Part shown: positions 17,914-26,610 of the stretch, piece by piece
How positions within the stretch are numbered: the stretch's first letter is position 1
How the letters are laid out: every line of letters starts with the position of its first letter
NCBI GenBank assembly: GCA_913062605.1
Contig: CAJXWQ010000020.1
Span: 1-35,263 of the forward strand
Length of the DNA stretch: 35,263 nucleotides
Source: an uncultured Cellvibrionales bacterium
GTDB taxonomy: Bacteria > Pseudomonadota > Gammaproteobacteria > Pseudomonadales > Porticoccaceae
Reading direction: 5' to 3'
Program-made: the position numbers and the translations under genes
The notes under the pieces: generated by a model
Told to the model about the DNA's origin: nothing
The model's input: the letters and a program-made list of their open reading frames with translations, nothing else
Databases searched by the model: none

Positions 17914-18189
17914 ATGGATTTCCAACAACTTATTGAATCAATTACCCCAGCAATATATGCCAACCTCAAAGGTGCGGTGGAACTTGGGAAATGGCCAGAT
18001 GGATCACGTCTGACCATTGAGCAGCGTGAGCAAAGCTTACAGGCGATTATTGCCTATGATGCCCGGCATAAAGCCGAGGAAGAAAGGGTTGGGTATATCG
18101 CGCCCAAGAAGTCGAAGGAGCCCTGTAGTAGCAAGAGTAGTAGCAAAAGTACGCCGGCTGACGAACAGCTATTGAAGTGGCAGGAGTAA
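17914..18189 (+). CDS. YeaC-like DUF1315 protein
   Basis: This 91-aa protein resembles E. coli YeaC in the block AVELGKWPDGSRLTIEQREQSLQAIIAYDARH. The function of the family is unknown. ATG 17914 is chosen because GAGGT lies 5 nt upstream; a TTG at 17902 would place the ribosome site inside the gene. The C-terminus is a Ser/Lys-rich tail (SKSSSKST). The DUF2797 gene starts 3 nt after its stop. Confidence 0.85.
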   Translation: MDFQQLIESITPAIYANLKGAVELGKWPDGSRLTIEQREQSLQAIIAYDARHKAEEERVGYIAPKKSKEPCSSKSSSKSTPADEQLLKWQE

Positions 18190-18192
18190 TCG

Positions 18193-19017
18193 GTGGTTTG
18201 TCATGAGGGCCACCTCCGTAAAATGCAGGTGGCACTGGCCGGTCCAGTCGAGTACCAGCTTCCACTAGATGATCAACTGGTTCCGCTCAATGATTCTTTG
18301 GGCCAAGTGATACGTATTACACATACCGGTGTAATCCATTGTGCCCATTGCGGTCGGCGCAGTAATAAAAGTTTTAATCAGGGATATTGCTACCCCTGCT
18401 TCACCAAGTTAGCTCAGTGTGACATCTGTATCGTTAGTCCTGAAAAATGCCACTATGAGCAGGGCACCTGCCGAGAGCCGGCATGGGGTGAGCAACACTG
18501 TATGGTTGACCATATTGTCTATCTGGCCAACTCATCGGGCGTCAAAGTCGGGATTACCCGTGAAAGCCAATTACCTACTCGCTGGATCGATCAGGGTGCA
18601 GTTCAGGCTCTACCAATTTTAAGAGTTAAAACACGTCAGCAATCGGGTTTGGTTGAGGATTTGTTGCGTCAGCATGTGGCGGACAAAACCAATTGGCGAA
18701 CCATGCTTAAGGGCGCTATTGCACCCGTGGATTTGCCCACCACACGTGATGCTCTATTTGACCTTTGTGATAAGGGAATGACACAACTTGAGGAGCAGTT
18801 TGGTCTACAGGCATTCCAGCGATTAGATAACGTAGAACCAGTGGATATTGCATACCCTGTGTTGGAGTACCCTGTTAAGGTGGCCAGCCACAATATGGAC
18901 AAAAACCCACTGGTAGAGGGCACCCTGATGGGGATCAAAGGTCAGTACCTGATACTCGATAACGGGGTGATCAATATTCGTAAATACACCGCTTACCACG
19001 TGGAAGTAGCACTTTAA
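18193..19017 (+). CDS. DUF2797 protein: cysteine-rich zinc-ribbon-like plus GIY-YIG-like segment
   Basis: This 274-aa protein begins with GTG at 18193, preceded by AGGAG at 6 nt. Residues 50-103 contain nine cysteines in CxxC pairs (50/53, 66/69, 76/79) plus 86, 93 and 103, which suggests one or two zinc sites. They are followed by VYLANSSGVKVGITRESQLPTRW, which resembles the GIY-YIG nuclease core (VYL strand, VGIT, then R130 and E155). This resemblance is my reading, not an established assignment. The product was not recognised beyond DUF2797. It shares its last base with the pepN start (TAATG), so the two are translationally coupled. Confidence 0.8.
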   Translation: MVCHEGHLRKMQVALAGPVEYQLPLDDQLVPLNDSLGQVIRITHTGVIHCAHCGRRSNKSFNQGYCYPCFTKLAQCDICIVSPEKCHYEQGTCREPAWGEQHCMVDHIVYLANSSGVKVGITRESQLPTRWIDQGAVQALPILRVKTRQQSGLVEDLLRQHVADKTNWRTMLKGAIAPVDLPTTRDALFDLCDKGMTQLEEQFGLQAFQRLDNVEPVDIAYPVLEYPVKVASHNMDKNPLVEGTLMGIKGQYLILDNGVINIRKYTAYHVEVAL

Positions 19018-21698
19018 TGATGGCCATGAAAGATGCCCAAGCGGGCACAATACATTTAAAGGATTATGAAGCCCCCAGGTTTCTAATCGATAAAACGGTA
19101 CTTCGTGTCGATATCAGAGAAAATGATGCCAGTGTTCATGCCACACTGAGCATGCGTCGCAATCCTGATTGTAACCCCGGTTGTAACTCTGATAGCGGCG
19201 ATCAAAGTAGTTCTCAAGGCAAGTCTTTGGAGCTCCATGGGCAGCAGCTTACTCTTAAATCAATTGCTATCGATGGCCATGCTCTTTCTGTGGATGAATA
19301 CAGCGTGACCTCTGAGAGCCTGTCGATTCATCAGGTGCCAGACAAGTTTGAGTTGGTCTCTGAAGTGGTTATCCGCCCACGGGAAAATACCTCGCTGGAG
19401 GGTTTGTACAAGTCTCGCACCATGTACTGCACTCAATGCGAAGCCGAGGGGTTTCGTAAAATCACCTATTATCTGGATCGTCCCGATGTGATGTCGGAGT
19501 TCACCACGACAATTGTTGCCGATAAAGCCAGCTCGCCTGTATTGCTCTCCAATGGTAATTTGGTGGAGACTGGTGATCTGAGGGGCGGCCGTCACTGGGC
19601 TACCTGGCACGACCCTTTCAAAAAACCCGCCTACTTATTTGCCCTAGTTGCGGGTGACTTAGCGGTTGTTGAGGATAGTTTTGTTACCTGTAGTGGCTGG
19701 AAGATCGATCTTCGTGTTTATGTGGAGCCCAAGGACCTTCAGAAATGTGATCATGCTATTCAATCCCTGAAACATGCCATGGCTTGGGATGAGAAAGTCT
19801 ATGGTCGTGAATATGACCTAGATCTATACATGATTGTGGCGGTAGATGATTTCAATATGGGGGCTATGGAGAATAAGGGCCTCAATATTTTTAATACCTC
19901 TTGTGTGTTAGCCCATCCAGAAACCACCACGGATGATGGCTTTAAGCGTGTGGAAGGGGTGGTTGCCCACGAATACTTCCACAATTGGTCAGGTAACCGG
20001 GTCACTTGCCGCGACTGGTTTCAGCTGAGCCTTAAAGAGGGCTTTACCGTTTTTCGTGATGCCGAATTTTCTGCAGATATGGGGTCGCGTACCGTTAAAC
20101 GGGTTGAGGATGTAAACCTGTTACGAACAGTGCAATTTGCTGAGGATGCAGGGCCTACAGCCCATCCGGTTCAACCCGCCTCCTATATGGAAATATCCAA
20201 TTTTTATACGGTGACTATTTATGAAAAGGGCGCCGAAGTCGTACGGATGATACAAACATTGCTTGGGCCGGAATTGTTTCGTCAGGGTTCTGACCTCTAC
20301 TTTGAACGGTATGATGGTCAGGCGGTAACAATTGAGGATTTTGTCGCAGCAATGGCCGATGTTAGTGGCCGCGATTTCACCCAATTTATGAACTGGTATC
20401 GCCAGTCTGGAACGCCCTTATTAACTGTTTGTAGTGAGTACGATGCAGCGCAACAGCGGTACAGTCTTCACTTTGATCAGAATCAGCGGGCGAATTCTGA
20501 GAACAAAAACTTCCAGCCATTTCATATTCCGGTAAAACTGGGGTTGGTGACGGCGCGGGGTGATTTAGCGTTGTCAGCGTCTGGTGAAACCAGCCAAGTG
20601 GTAGAAATTACCGAGCAAGCACAGACGGTTACGTTTGAAGGAGTCGATCAGCGCCCCGTTCCCTCTTTACTGAGAGGTTTTTCTGCCCCGGTTAGATTGG
20701 ACTATGCCTACAGCCTCGATGAACTTGGTTTTTTGATGTCACACGATAGTGATGGCTTTAATCGTTGGAATGCTGGTCAGCAGCTGGCGATACAGGTTAT
20801 GCAGGCGCTGATGGCAGATTACCGAGAAGGTAACGCATTAGTGCTTGATCAATGCCTTATTGAGGCATTTACGAAAGTACTTGAGGAGCCTTCGGCTGAC
20901 CAGGCTATGCAAGCATTGGTGCTGACGTTGCCCTCAGAATCGCTTCTGGCTGAACTGTCTGATGTTATTGATATTGAGGCTATTCACCACGTGCGGCAAT
21001 TTATGTGTCGTGAGCTTGGTTTGGTTTTGGCTGATCAGTGGAGAGCCACTTACCAGAATAATCAGCCGCAGGGCAGTTATATTCATAATGCAGAAGGGGT
21101 GGCTCAACGGAGTTTGAAAAACCTTGCTCTTCGGTATCTGGATCATGCTGGCACTGATGATTCATTGGCGTTGGTTAATGCTCAGTTTTCACAAGCAGAT
21201 AATATGACAGATCGCCTGTCAGCATTGGCGACATTAGTTAATGACCCTCGTCATGAGGCCGCTGAGCCTGCAGGGAGTGCGTTAGAGCAGTTCTATCAGG
21301 ATTGGCACCTGGAACCATTGGTTCTCAACCAATGGTTCCAGGTGCAGTCTGCGTGCTCCTTGCCAGAAGGACTGGGTAGAGTGAAACAGTTGATGGCACA
21401 CCCGGCCTTTGATTTGCATAACCCCAATAAGGTACGTTCGGTCATTGGTGTGTTCTGTAATAGTAATCCGGTTAATTTTCATTGTGAAGACGGCTCTGGT
21501 TATCAGTTCCTTGCGGACAACGTGATCACACTGGATAAGCTTAACCCTCAAATAGCGGCCAGATTGCTTACCCCACTGACAAAGTGGCGTCGCTACGGTG
21601 GTGAGCGTCAGGAGGCAATGCGTCGACAGTTGGCCAATGTGTTGGCAGCTACAGCGTTGTCTAGAGATACTTATGAGATTGCCTCAAAAAGCCTTTAG
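19017..21698 (+). CDS. pepN: aminopeptidase N (M1 family)
   Basis: PepN is a cytoplasmic zinc aminopeptidase that removes N-terminal residues from peptides. The 893-aa protein shows the substrate-binding GAMEN (282-286) and the zinc site HEYFH (H318, E319, H322) with the distant Glu341 in SLKEG. The C-terminal region is the gammaproteobacterial PepN type. ATGs at 19017, 19020 and 19026 are all possible; the first overlaps the upstream stop. A perfect 19-bp inverted repeat lies at 21305-21345 inside the coding sequence without breaking the frame; the encoded residues align with those expected for PepN. Confidence 0.96.
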   Translation: MMAMKDAQAGTIHLKDYEAPRFLIDKTVLRVDIRENDASVHATLSMRRNPDCNPGCNSDSGDQSSSQGKSLELHGQQLTLKSIAIDGHALSVDEYSVTSESLSIHQVPDKFELVSEVVIRPRENTSLEGLYKSRTMYCTQCEAEGFRKITYYLDRPDVMSEFTTTIVADKASSPVLLSNGNLVETGDLRGGRHWATWHDPFKKPAYLFALVAGDLAVVEDSFVTCSGWKIDLRVYVEPKDLQKCDHAIQSLKHAMAWDEKVYGREYDLDLYMIVAVDDFNMGAMENKGLNIFNTSCVLAHPETTTDDGFKRVEGVVAHEYFHNWSGNRVTCRDWFQLSLKEGFTVFRDAEFSADMGSRTVKRVEDVNLLRTVQFAEDAGPTAHPVQPASYMEISNFYTVTIYEKGAEVVRMIQTLLGPELFRQGSDLYFERYDGQAVTIEDFVAAMADVSGRDFTQFMNWYRQSGTPLLTVCSEYDAAQQRYSLHFDQNQRANSENKNFQPFHIPVKLGLVTARGDLALSASGETSQVVEITEQAQTVTFEGVDQRPVPSLLRGFSAPVRLDYAYSLDELGFLMSHDSDGFNRWNAGQQLAIQVMQALMADYREGNALVLDQCLIEAFTKVLEEPSADQAMQALVLTLPSESLLAELSDVIDIEAIHHVRQFMCRELGLVLADQWRATYQNNQPQGSYIHNAEGVAQRSLKNLALRYLDHAGTDDSLALVNAQFSQADNMTDRLSALATLVNDPRHEAAEPAGSALEQFYQDWHLEPLVLNQWFQVQSACSLPEGLGRVKQLMAHPAFDLHNPNKVRSVIGVFCNSNPVNFHCEDGSGYQFLADNVITLDKLNPQIAARLLTPLTKWRRYGGERQEAMRRQLANVLAATALSRDTYEIASKSL
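21305..21345 (+). repeat. perfect 19-bp inverted repeat within pepN
   Basis: Positions 21305-21323 and 21327-21345 are exact reverse complements around a 3-nt loop (CTC). The stem would form a very stable hairpin in mRNA or a cruciform. No T-run follows, so it is not a normal terminator. It codes for the LVLNQWFQV stretch of PepN. Confidence 0.95.
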
Positions 21699-21852
21699 GG
21701 AGATAGATAGAATTTACTTGATCGCTATCAAGGTGACAGTAAGCGGGAAGGTTAACAATGGCGCCATCAATACATAATCTTGAGGAAAGTGTATTGATGA
21801 ACAGAGTGACATTTACCCTTCTATTTTAGGGGGGCTATCTTAGCGATTTTTC
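21699..21852 (+). other. structured 3' region downstream of pepN
   Basis: Between the pepN stop and its terminator lie two further inverted repeats: CTTGAT (21717-21722) with ATCAAG (21727-21732), and CATCAATACA (21765-21774) with TGTATTGATG (21790-21799). No coding sequence is recognised. Together with the terminator this could be a 3' UTR-derived small RNA or simply a stabilised 3' end. Confidence 0.4.
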
Positions 21853-21880
21853 AGGAGAGCCATTGGCTCTCCTTTTTTTT
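21853..21880 (+). terminator. rho-independent terminator after pepN
   Basis: AGGAGAGCC (21853-21861) pairs with GGCTCTCCT (21865-21873) around a 3-nt loop and is followed by eight T. It is oriented for the rightward pepN unit; no A-tract on the other side suggests it does not serve the leftward Bat operon. Confidence 0.9.
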
Positions 21881-21936
21881 CGCCCTAATTTGACCGACTT
21901 TCTTTGACAGACTGTATAGAAATGAATGAGGCGCTC

Positions 21937-23631
21937 CTAACTCCCTGCATAGAGAGATTGTAAATGGTTTCCCTTGGGCTGTTTCTCTCCCATGGGCTGT
22001 TTACGCAGGCTTCTCAGATGGTCCAGTAATGAGCCTAAATCAATGATTGTTGCTGCATCAGGGCTATACAGGGCACGGTCCAGTGTCTGTAATTCAGTGG
22101 TTAATAATGGGTCGTTGGCAACGATAGCTACATCGTCGAGGGTGACCAGTGGGCGTTGCCACCGAACACTGGCCCAGACCAGCAGGGTCTCACGGAAGGC
22201 ACATGGATTATTGCTCTTTGTCTGTTGTTGGAGTTGCTTAAATAGCGTCGCTTCCTTTCGTTCTGGCGACTCCTCAGCGGGTGGCGACTCAGTGAGTGCT
22301 TTTTTTCGAGCCCCTCTCCAAAGAATCAGAAAAATGATAGCCATCCCCAGCAAGAGCATGTTGCTAATGACCAGCAGCCAAAACGCCAGGCCAGGTTGTT
22401 GTTTTTCCATCAATGGTGTTTCAGCCTTGCTGGATGTTTCTGTCGCTGGTACTGGTACAGAAAGCGTGTTTTCTGCTGGTTTGATCGATAGCGTCTTGCC
22501 TTCTAAAACTGTTTCACGTATTTGATTGCTGGCCGTGTCCCACCATTGCACGGTGATCGGTGGCAAGGTGATCGTGCCTCCCCGGGAGGGAACAATGGCT
22601 ATGGATTCCGATCGGGTTCCCATGACGCCGTTACTGCTGACATCATCATTCAACTGTGGTTGGTCTGGATAAACTTTAAACCCATCACCAGCATTAATAT
22701 CTAGTGGGGGGAGTTGTGCTGAGGTTAGCCCTTGGGCGCTGACGTGAATGGTACGGGTGATGGGCTCACCGGCGACTAACTCGTCCAATGGACGGCTCCA
22801 GCGTTCGCTGAGGCTCACTGCGGTGGTAGGAAGCCAATCCACGGTGCCGTAACTGGTTGGGCGAGGCTTAATGGTGATTTTTTTCTCCTCTGAGTAGAGA
22901 AAAAGCCGCTTACTCCCACGGGAGAAAAATGAGTTTGAGTAGGGATCGCGGCGGTCGGGAATCACTGTGTTGAATCGAAGTGACGGAATGGTCAGGTCTC
23001 CACTTGATTCAGGGAATACTGCATATTTGAGTTCTATCACCAAATGATTGATACCGTTGATCTGTTTTTGGTATTGGTTTTCAGACACTTTCATCACGGA
23101 GGCATTTTTAATCATCAGCTCTTCACTGGAAATACTTTGAAGGTTGGTGGATGCATTGATACGAAAGGTGATGAGTAATTGCTCCTGAACATAGGCGGAT
23201 GACTTGACCACGTCTGTTTCAACAAATACCGGTTGATTACTGGTGCTGGTCTGGGGGCGATCTTCCACCTGAAGTGTGATTGCTTTAGTAACTATGCCTT
23301 TGAAGCTCAATGAGGGGACTTGCAGTTTTCCAGTTTGCTTTGGTAATAGCTGCAAGCGCCATTCGGTGTGGGAGGTAGAGTTTCCATTCATGATGGAAAA
23401 TTTATTTTTCCGCTGCTGGGATAACACCTCAAAGTCATCATTGAGTGGTGTGAAGTCAGGGTCGCTTGTGGTTTGTCCATCAAGCTGGACGAGGAGCTCC
23501 AGCGTTTCCCCTTTACCCAGCTGGTTGCGATCTACAGAGGCCGTTAAGGTGTCAGCCAGTGTCACCGTACTGGCCAGACAAAAAAGGACTGCCAGGAGAA
23601 TACGTATTGTGGAGTAATAGGTGGGTATCAT
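21937..23631 (-). CDS. batD: BatD-like protein, membrane-anchored
   Basis: This is the last gene of the MoxR-Bat operon. The 564-aa protein has a signal peptide (about 1-26, ending LASTVTLA), a long beta-rich periplasmic region starting DTLTASVDRNQLGKGETLELLVQLDG, a single transmembrane helix (about 415-438) and a cytoplasmic tail of about 125 aa. The arrangement and opening motif are typical of BatD oxygen-tolerance proteins, whose molecular role is unknown. It starts 7 nt after the stop of the upstream gene. No terminator is obvious beyond its stop. Confidence 0.85.
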   Translation of the reverse strand: MIPTYYSTIRILLAVLFCLASTVTLADTLTASVDRNQLGKGETLELLVQLDGQTTSDPDFTPLNDDFEVLSQQRKNKFSIMNGNSTSHTEWRLQLLPKQTGKLQVPSLSFKGIVTKAITLQVEDRPQTSTSNQPVFVETDVVKSSAYVQEQLLITFRINASTNLQSISSEELMIKNASVMKVSENQYQKQINGINHLVIELKYAVFPESSGDLTIPSLRFNTVIPDRRDPYSNSFFSRGSKRLFLYSEEKKITIKPRPTSYGTVDWLPTTAVSLSERWSRPLDELVAGEPITRTIHVSAQGLTSAQLPPLDINAGDGFKVYPDQPQLNDDVSSNGVMGTRSESIAIVPSRGGTITLPPITVQWWDTASNQIRETVLEGKTLSIKPAENTLSVPVPATETSSKAETPLMEKQQPGLAFWLLVISNMLLLGMAIIFLILWRGARKKALTESPPAEESPERKEATLFKQLQQQTKSNNPCAFRETLLVWASVRWQRPLVTLDDVAIVANDPLLTTELQTLDRALYSPDAATIIDLGSLLDHLRSLRKQPMGEKQPKGNHLQSLYAGS

Positions 23632-23638
23632 GGGTTAC

Positions 23639-25597
23639 TTACCATCGTTCTTCATCGTGGTCAGGGGCTCTGTTGATGCCTCGACGCTGCTCATATTGAC
23701 GTTTTTTGGACTCGTAGCGAAATTTTTCACGCAACAGACCACCAGGATCATCAGGAATACGCCGTAGCCATTGTTCCATCGCCTGTTTTTCCTCATCAGT
23801 CATCTGTTGTGATTCTGTATTTGCCGGTTTACCTTGATCAGCTGATTGCTCATCATCACCCGTTGGCTGAGCTTCTTCCTGCTGATTTTTATCTTGTTCT
23901 GACTGGCTATCAGTTGATTGCTCATCCTGATTTTGTGATTCATCAGCACTGGATTGTTGCTCGTCGCTTTTTTGATTGTTGTCTTGAGTGCTGTCTTGAC
24001 TGTTTTCTGGATCGTCTTCGGACTGTTCACTATCTGATGGATTGTTATCAGGGTTTGAAAATTGATCCTGCTGCTCATTATTTTGTGAGTCATTTTGTTG
24101 TTTGTCATCACTTTTCTGACTGTCGTTTTGCTGATCCTGTTGATCCTGAGGCGAGTCACTATTTTGAGAGTCTTGATCCGAATTTTGCTGTGAGTCTTGT
24201 TGCTGCTGAAGCAATTGTTCCGCTAAGGCTTTATTAAACTGAGCATCTTCGCTCCCCGATGCGTCTTCAGTCCCCGATGAGAGCGACAGCGCCTGGTCAT
24301 AACTTTCAATGGCCTCTTCAAGCTTTCCAGCTTTCGCCAGTGCATTGCCCCGGTTGTAATGCCCATCTACAGAGAGGTCGTTATAGAGTTGTTCCGCTGT
24401 TTCAAAGTCATTATTGCGATAGGCGGCTGATGCTTTCCATTGAGTGTCGTTAAAACGTTCCTGAGCTGTTTCTGTATCCCCTTTTGATAAGGCATTAGCC
24501 GCTTGTTGATTAGGGGTAGACCAGAGATCATCCCAGCCAAAGGCATAAGAGGTTTGCGGTGTGTAGAGGAGTGGGGTGATCAGTAAACAGGCTAACAGGC
24601 CACGTCGAAAAGCGAGTAATAGGATGAATAATAAGGGCAACACAGCCCAGTAACCTTGATCTTTCCATGTATCAAAGGTGCGTTCCAGTTGTTTTCCTGG
24701 TGCGCCCGGTTCAACACTAAAGCCCTCGGAGAGGCGTTTGATATCAGTATCATCAGCGGTGAGGTTGCTATAGCGGCCTCCGTGACGGCGGGTCAGTTTC
24801 TTAAGGCTGGCAGTGTCCAGACGTGGGATGACAATGCTGCCGTTGCTGTCCTTGGCAAAACCTTGACTACCTAGTGGAATTGGAGCGCCATCCTTGGTGC
24901 CGACACCTAAAATAGACAGTCGGAAGTCGCCCATATTGCGTATCGTTTCACTGAGTGTGTCGCGAGCAGAGAGAGGAATATCATCGGTGACCAATAATAA
25001 GTCCCCTTGAGTAAGCCCTGCGTTAAACATCAGTTCAATAGACTGTTCTACCGCTGCTTCTACATTACTGCCTCGACTGGGCATGATATTGGGGTCCAAT
25101 GCTGGAACCAGTGCCGCCACAGTATCGGCATCATCCGTCAAAGGGCTTACTATAAAAGCTTCACCTGCATAAGCTACCAGTGCAGTTGTGCCTTCTTGGC
25201 GCTGTTGTAGCAGGTCAATCAACTTCAACCGAGCTCGAGTCAGTCTGTTGGGTTTAAGGTCTTGCGCCAACATTGAGGGAGACAGGTCGAACAGGACAAC
25301 AAGCGCACTTTCCTGTTTGTGAACCGGTAAGGGTGTTTGTTCCCAGGTGGGACCCGCCATGGCAAGAGAACCAAGCAGCCACCCGATTAGAGCCAATAAT
25401 GGCAGGGTTCTTCGTTGTTTTACCGGAATATGATCCAGCAGTAACGGAAGGAGATCAGCTGAAATCACATGCTCCCAGCTGCCACTACGTTTTTGGTGAT
25501 AATAAAGCCAACCGCTGGCAACGAAAGCCGGTAGTAGGGCAAGAAGCCAGAGAGGGCGCAGGAAATGAAATTCAGACAATGGGGCTAGCCAATCCAT
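23639..25597 (-). CDS. BatB-BatC fusion: VWA domain, TPR and acidic Q/S/D/N-rich tail
   Basis: The 652-aa protein combines two Bat functions. Two N-terminal transmembrane segments (about 13-33 and 64-82) precede a VWA domain with the MIDAS D104-x-S106-x-S108 and TDD at about 204. A further hydrophobic segment (about 316-345) leads to TPR-like repeats (about 365-445: DFETAEQLYND, HYNRGNALAKAGKLEEAIESYDQAL). Residues 463-598 are extreme low complexity, rich in Gln, Ser, Asp, Asn and Glu, followed by the conserved-looking EEKQAMEQWLRRIPDDPGGLLREKF end. The last motif is typical of the BatC-like C-terminus. It shares a base with the upstream stop (TAATG) and is probably an inner-membrane scaffold. 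Confidence 0.85.
   Translation of the reverse strand: MDWLAPLSEFHFLRPLWLLALLPAFVASGWLYYHQKRSGSWEHVISADLLPLLLDHIPVKQRRTLPLLALIGWLLGSLAMAGPTWEQTPLPVHKQESALVVLFDLSPSMLAQDLKPNRLTRARLKLIDLLQQRQEGTTALVAYAGEAFIVSPLTDDADTVAALVPALDPNIMPSRGSNVEAAVEQSIELMFNAGLTQGDLLLVTDDIPLSARDTLSETIRNMGDFRLSILGVGTKDGAPIPLGSQGFAKDSNGSIVIPRLDTASLKKLTRRHGGRYSNLTADDTDIKRLSEGFSVEPGAPGKQLERTFDTWKDQGYWAVLPLLFILLLAFRRGLLACLLITPLLYTPQTSYAFGWDDLWSTPNQQAANALSKGDTETAQERFNDTQWKASAAYRNNDFETAEQLYNDLSVDGHYNRGNALAKAGKLEEAIESYDQALSLSSGTEDASGSEDAQFNKALAEQLLQQQQDSQQNSDQDSQNSDSPQDQQDQQNDSQKSDDKQQNDSQNNEQQDQFSNPDNNPSDSEQSEDDPENSQDSTQDNNQKSDEQQSSADESQNQDEQSTDSQSEQDKNQQEEAQPTGDDEQSADQGKPANTESQQMTDEEKQAMEQWLRRIPDDPGGLLREKFRYESKKRQYEQRRGINRAPDHDEERW
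23804..24211 (-). repeat. low-complexity CAG/GAT-rich coding tract of the BatB-BatC fusion
   Basis: About 400 nt encode 136 residues consisting almost wholly of Q, S, D, N and E. The DNA is repetitive in short units without one clear period. It is a likely place for length variation between strains and produces several meaningless overlapping open frames. Confidence 0.7.
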
Positions 25598-26610
25598 TAG
25601 TGTTGGCCTCCACGATTGGCAATAGGTGCTGACATAAGTACAGACACGGGTACGAGCAACAAGCTACAAAGCATGGCCAGACCCAGTGGCCAATAGAATA
25701 ACGCTCTGGTGGGGCGTACGGTCTCTGCTTCCTGAGCTACAGGTTCTAACTGATCTAGCTGTTGATAAATTGCTTCCAGTGCTTCCGGGTTTCTCGCTCG
25801 AAAATACTGCCCCCCCGTTTTTTCGGCAATCGTGGTGAGTGTTGTCTCATCTAAATCCAGTGAAGGGTTGATACGTTTGTTTCTAAAGAAGCCACGCTGA
25901 ATCATGACATCAGCACCGATACCGATGGTATAAATGGTAATGCCCTCGCGGGCGGCAATGTCAGCTGCTTCTAGGGGTTGAACCTCACCGGCAGAATTCG
26001 CTCCGTCTGTAAGCAGGATCAAAACCCGGTGATTTTCGGGGCGCTGTTTTAAACGTTTGACGGCTAAGCCAATGGCATCACCAATGGCTGTTTTTTCCCC
26101 GGCAAACCCTATTTGCGCCTCCCCGAGCAAGGTATTCATGGTCTGGCGGTCAAAGGTGAGTGGTGTTTGCAGGTAGGGTCGTGTGCCAAACAGAATAAGA
26201 CCGAGGCGGTCACCCTGGCGGCGCTCTACAAAGTCGGTGACCACATATTTAACGGTGGTCAATCGGTCCACAGAATCACCATCTATTACCATGTCTGTTT
26301 CTTTCATGCTGCCAGAAATATCGACGGCCAATAACAGGTCTCTTCCATTACTGGGCAGTGCAACGGGGTCACCAATCCATGTAGGACGTGCCGCCGCCAG
26401 TAGTGTTGCTACCCAGGCGAGGGCTAACAGCATTAATACCAGCCAATGCCAGTGGTTGCTCAGTGTGGAACCCGTTGATTGCGCTGCCAAGTCTGAGTAG
26501 ATGGGTGACTTTAGTGCAGGGGCAGCAGTCTCCGCTTTACTCCGCCACAATCTATATAGAAGGGGCAAGGGGAGCAGCAGCATGATCCATGGCCATTCAA
26601 AGGTCAGCAT
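25597..26610 (-). CDS. batA: BatA-like VWA-domain membrane protein
   Basis: ATG 26610 gives 337 aa beginning MLTFEWPWIMLLLPLPLLYRLWR and follows AAGGA at 10 nt; a start at 26643 would overlap the previous gene by 40 nt. The protein has two N-terminal hydrophobic segments, a VWA domain with the MIDAS D97-x-S99-x-S101 (VDISGSM) and LTDGANSAGEV, and a C-terminal transmembrane helix (YWPLGLAMLCSLLLVPVSVLM). VWA MIDAS domains bind a divalent metal and partner proteins. It overlaps the upstream DUF4381 gene by 7 nt and shares one base with the next gene. Confidence 0.88.
   Translation of the reverse strand: MLTFEWPWIMLLLPLPLLYRLWRSKAETAAPALKSPIYSDLAAQSTGSTLSNHWHWLVLMLLALAWVATLLAAARPTWIGDPVALPSNGRDLLLAVDISGSMKETDMVIDGDSVDRLTTVKYVVTDFVERRQGDRLGLILFGTRPYLQTPLTFDRQTMNTLLGEAQIGFAGEKTAIGDAIGLAVKRLKQRPENHRVLILLTDGANSAGEVQPLEAADIAAREGITIYTIGIGADVMIQRGFFRNKRINPSLDLDETTLTTIAEKTGGQYFRARNPEALEAIYQQLDQLEPVAQEAETVRPTRALFYWPLGLAMLCSLLLVPVSVLMSAPIANRGGQH

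Noticed and set aside
23800..24237. Open frames on both strands across the Q/S/D/N-rich tract
   Set aside because: They are the other-frame translations of a low-complexity coding repeat in the BatB-BatC fusion.
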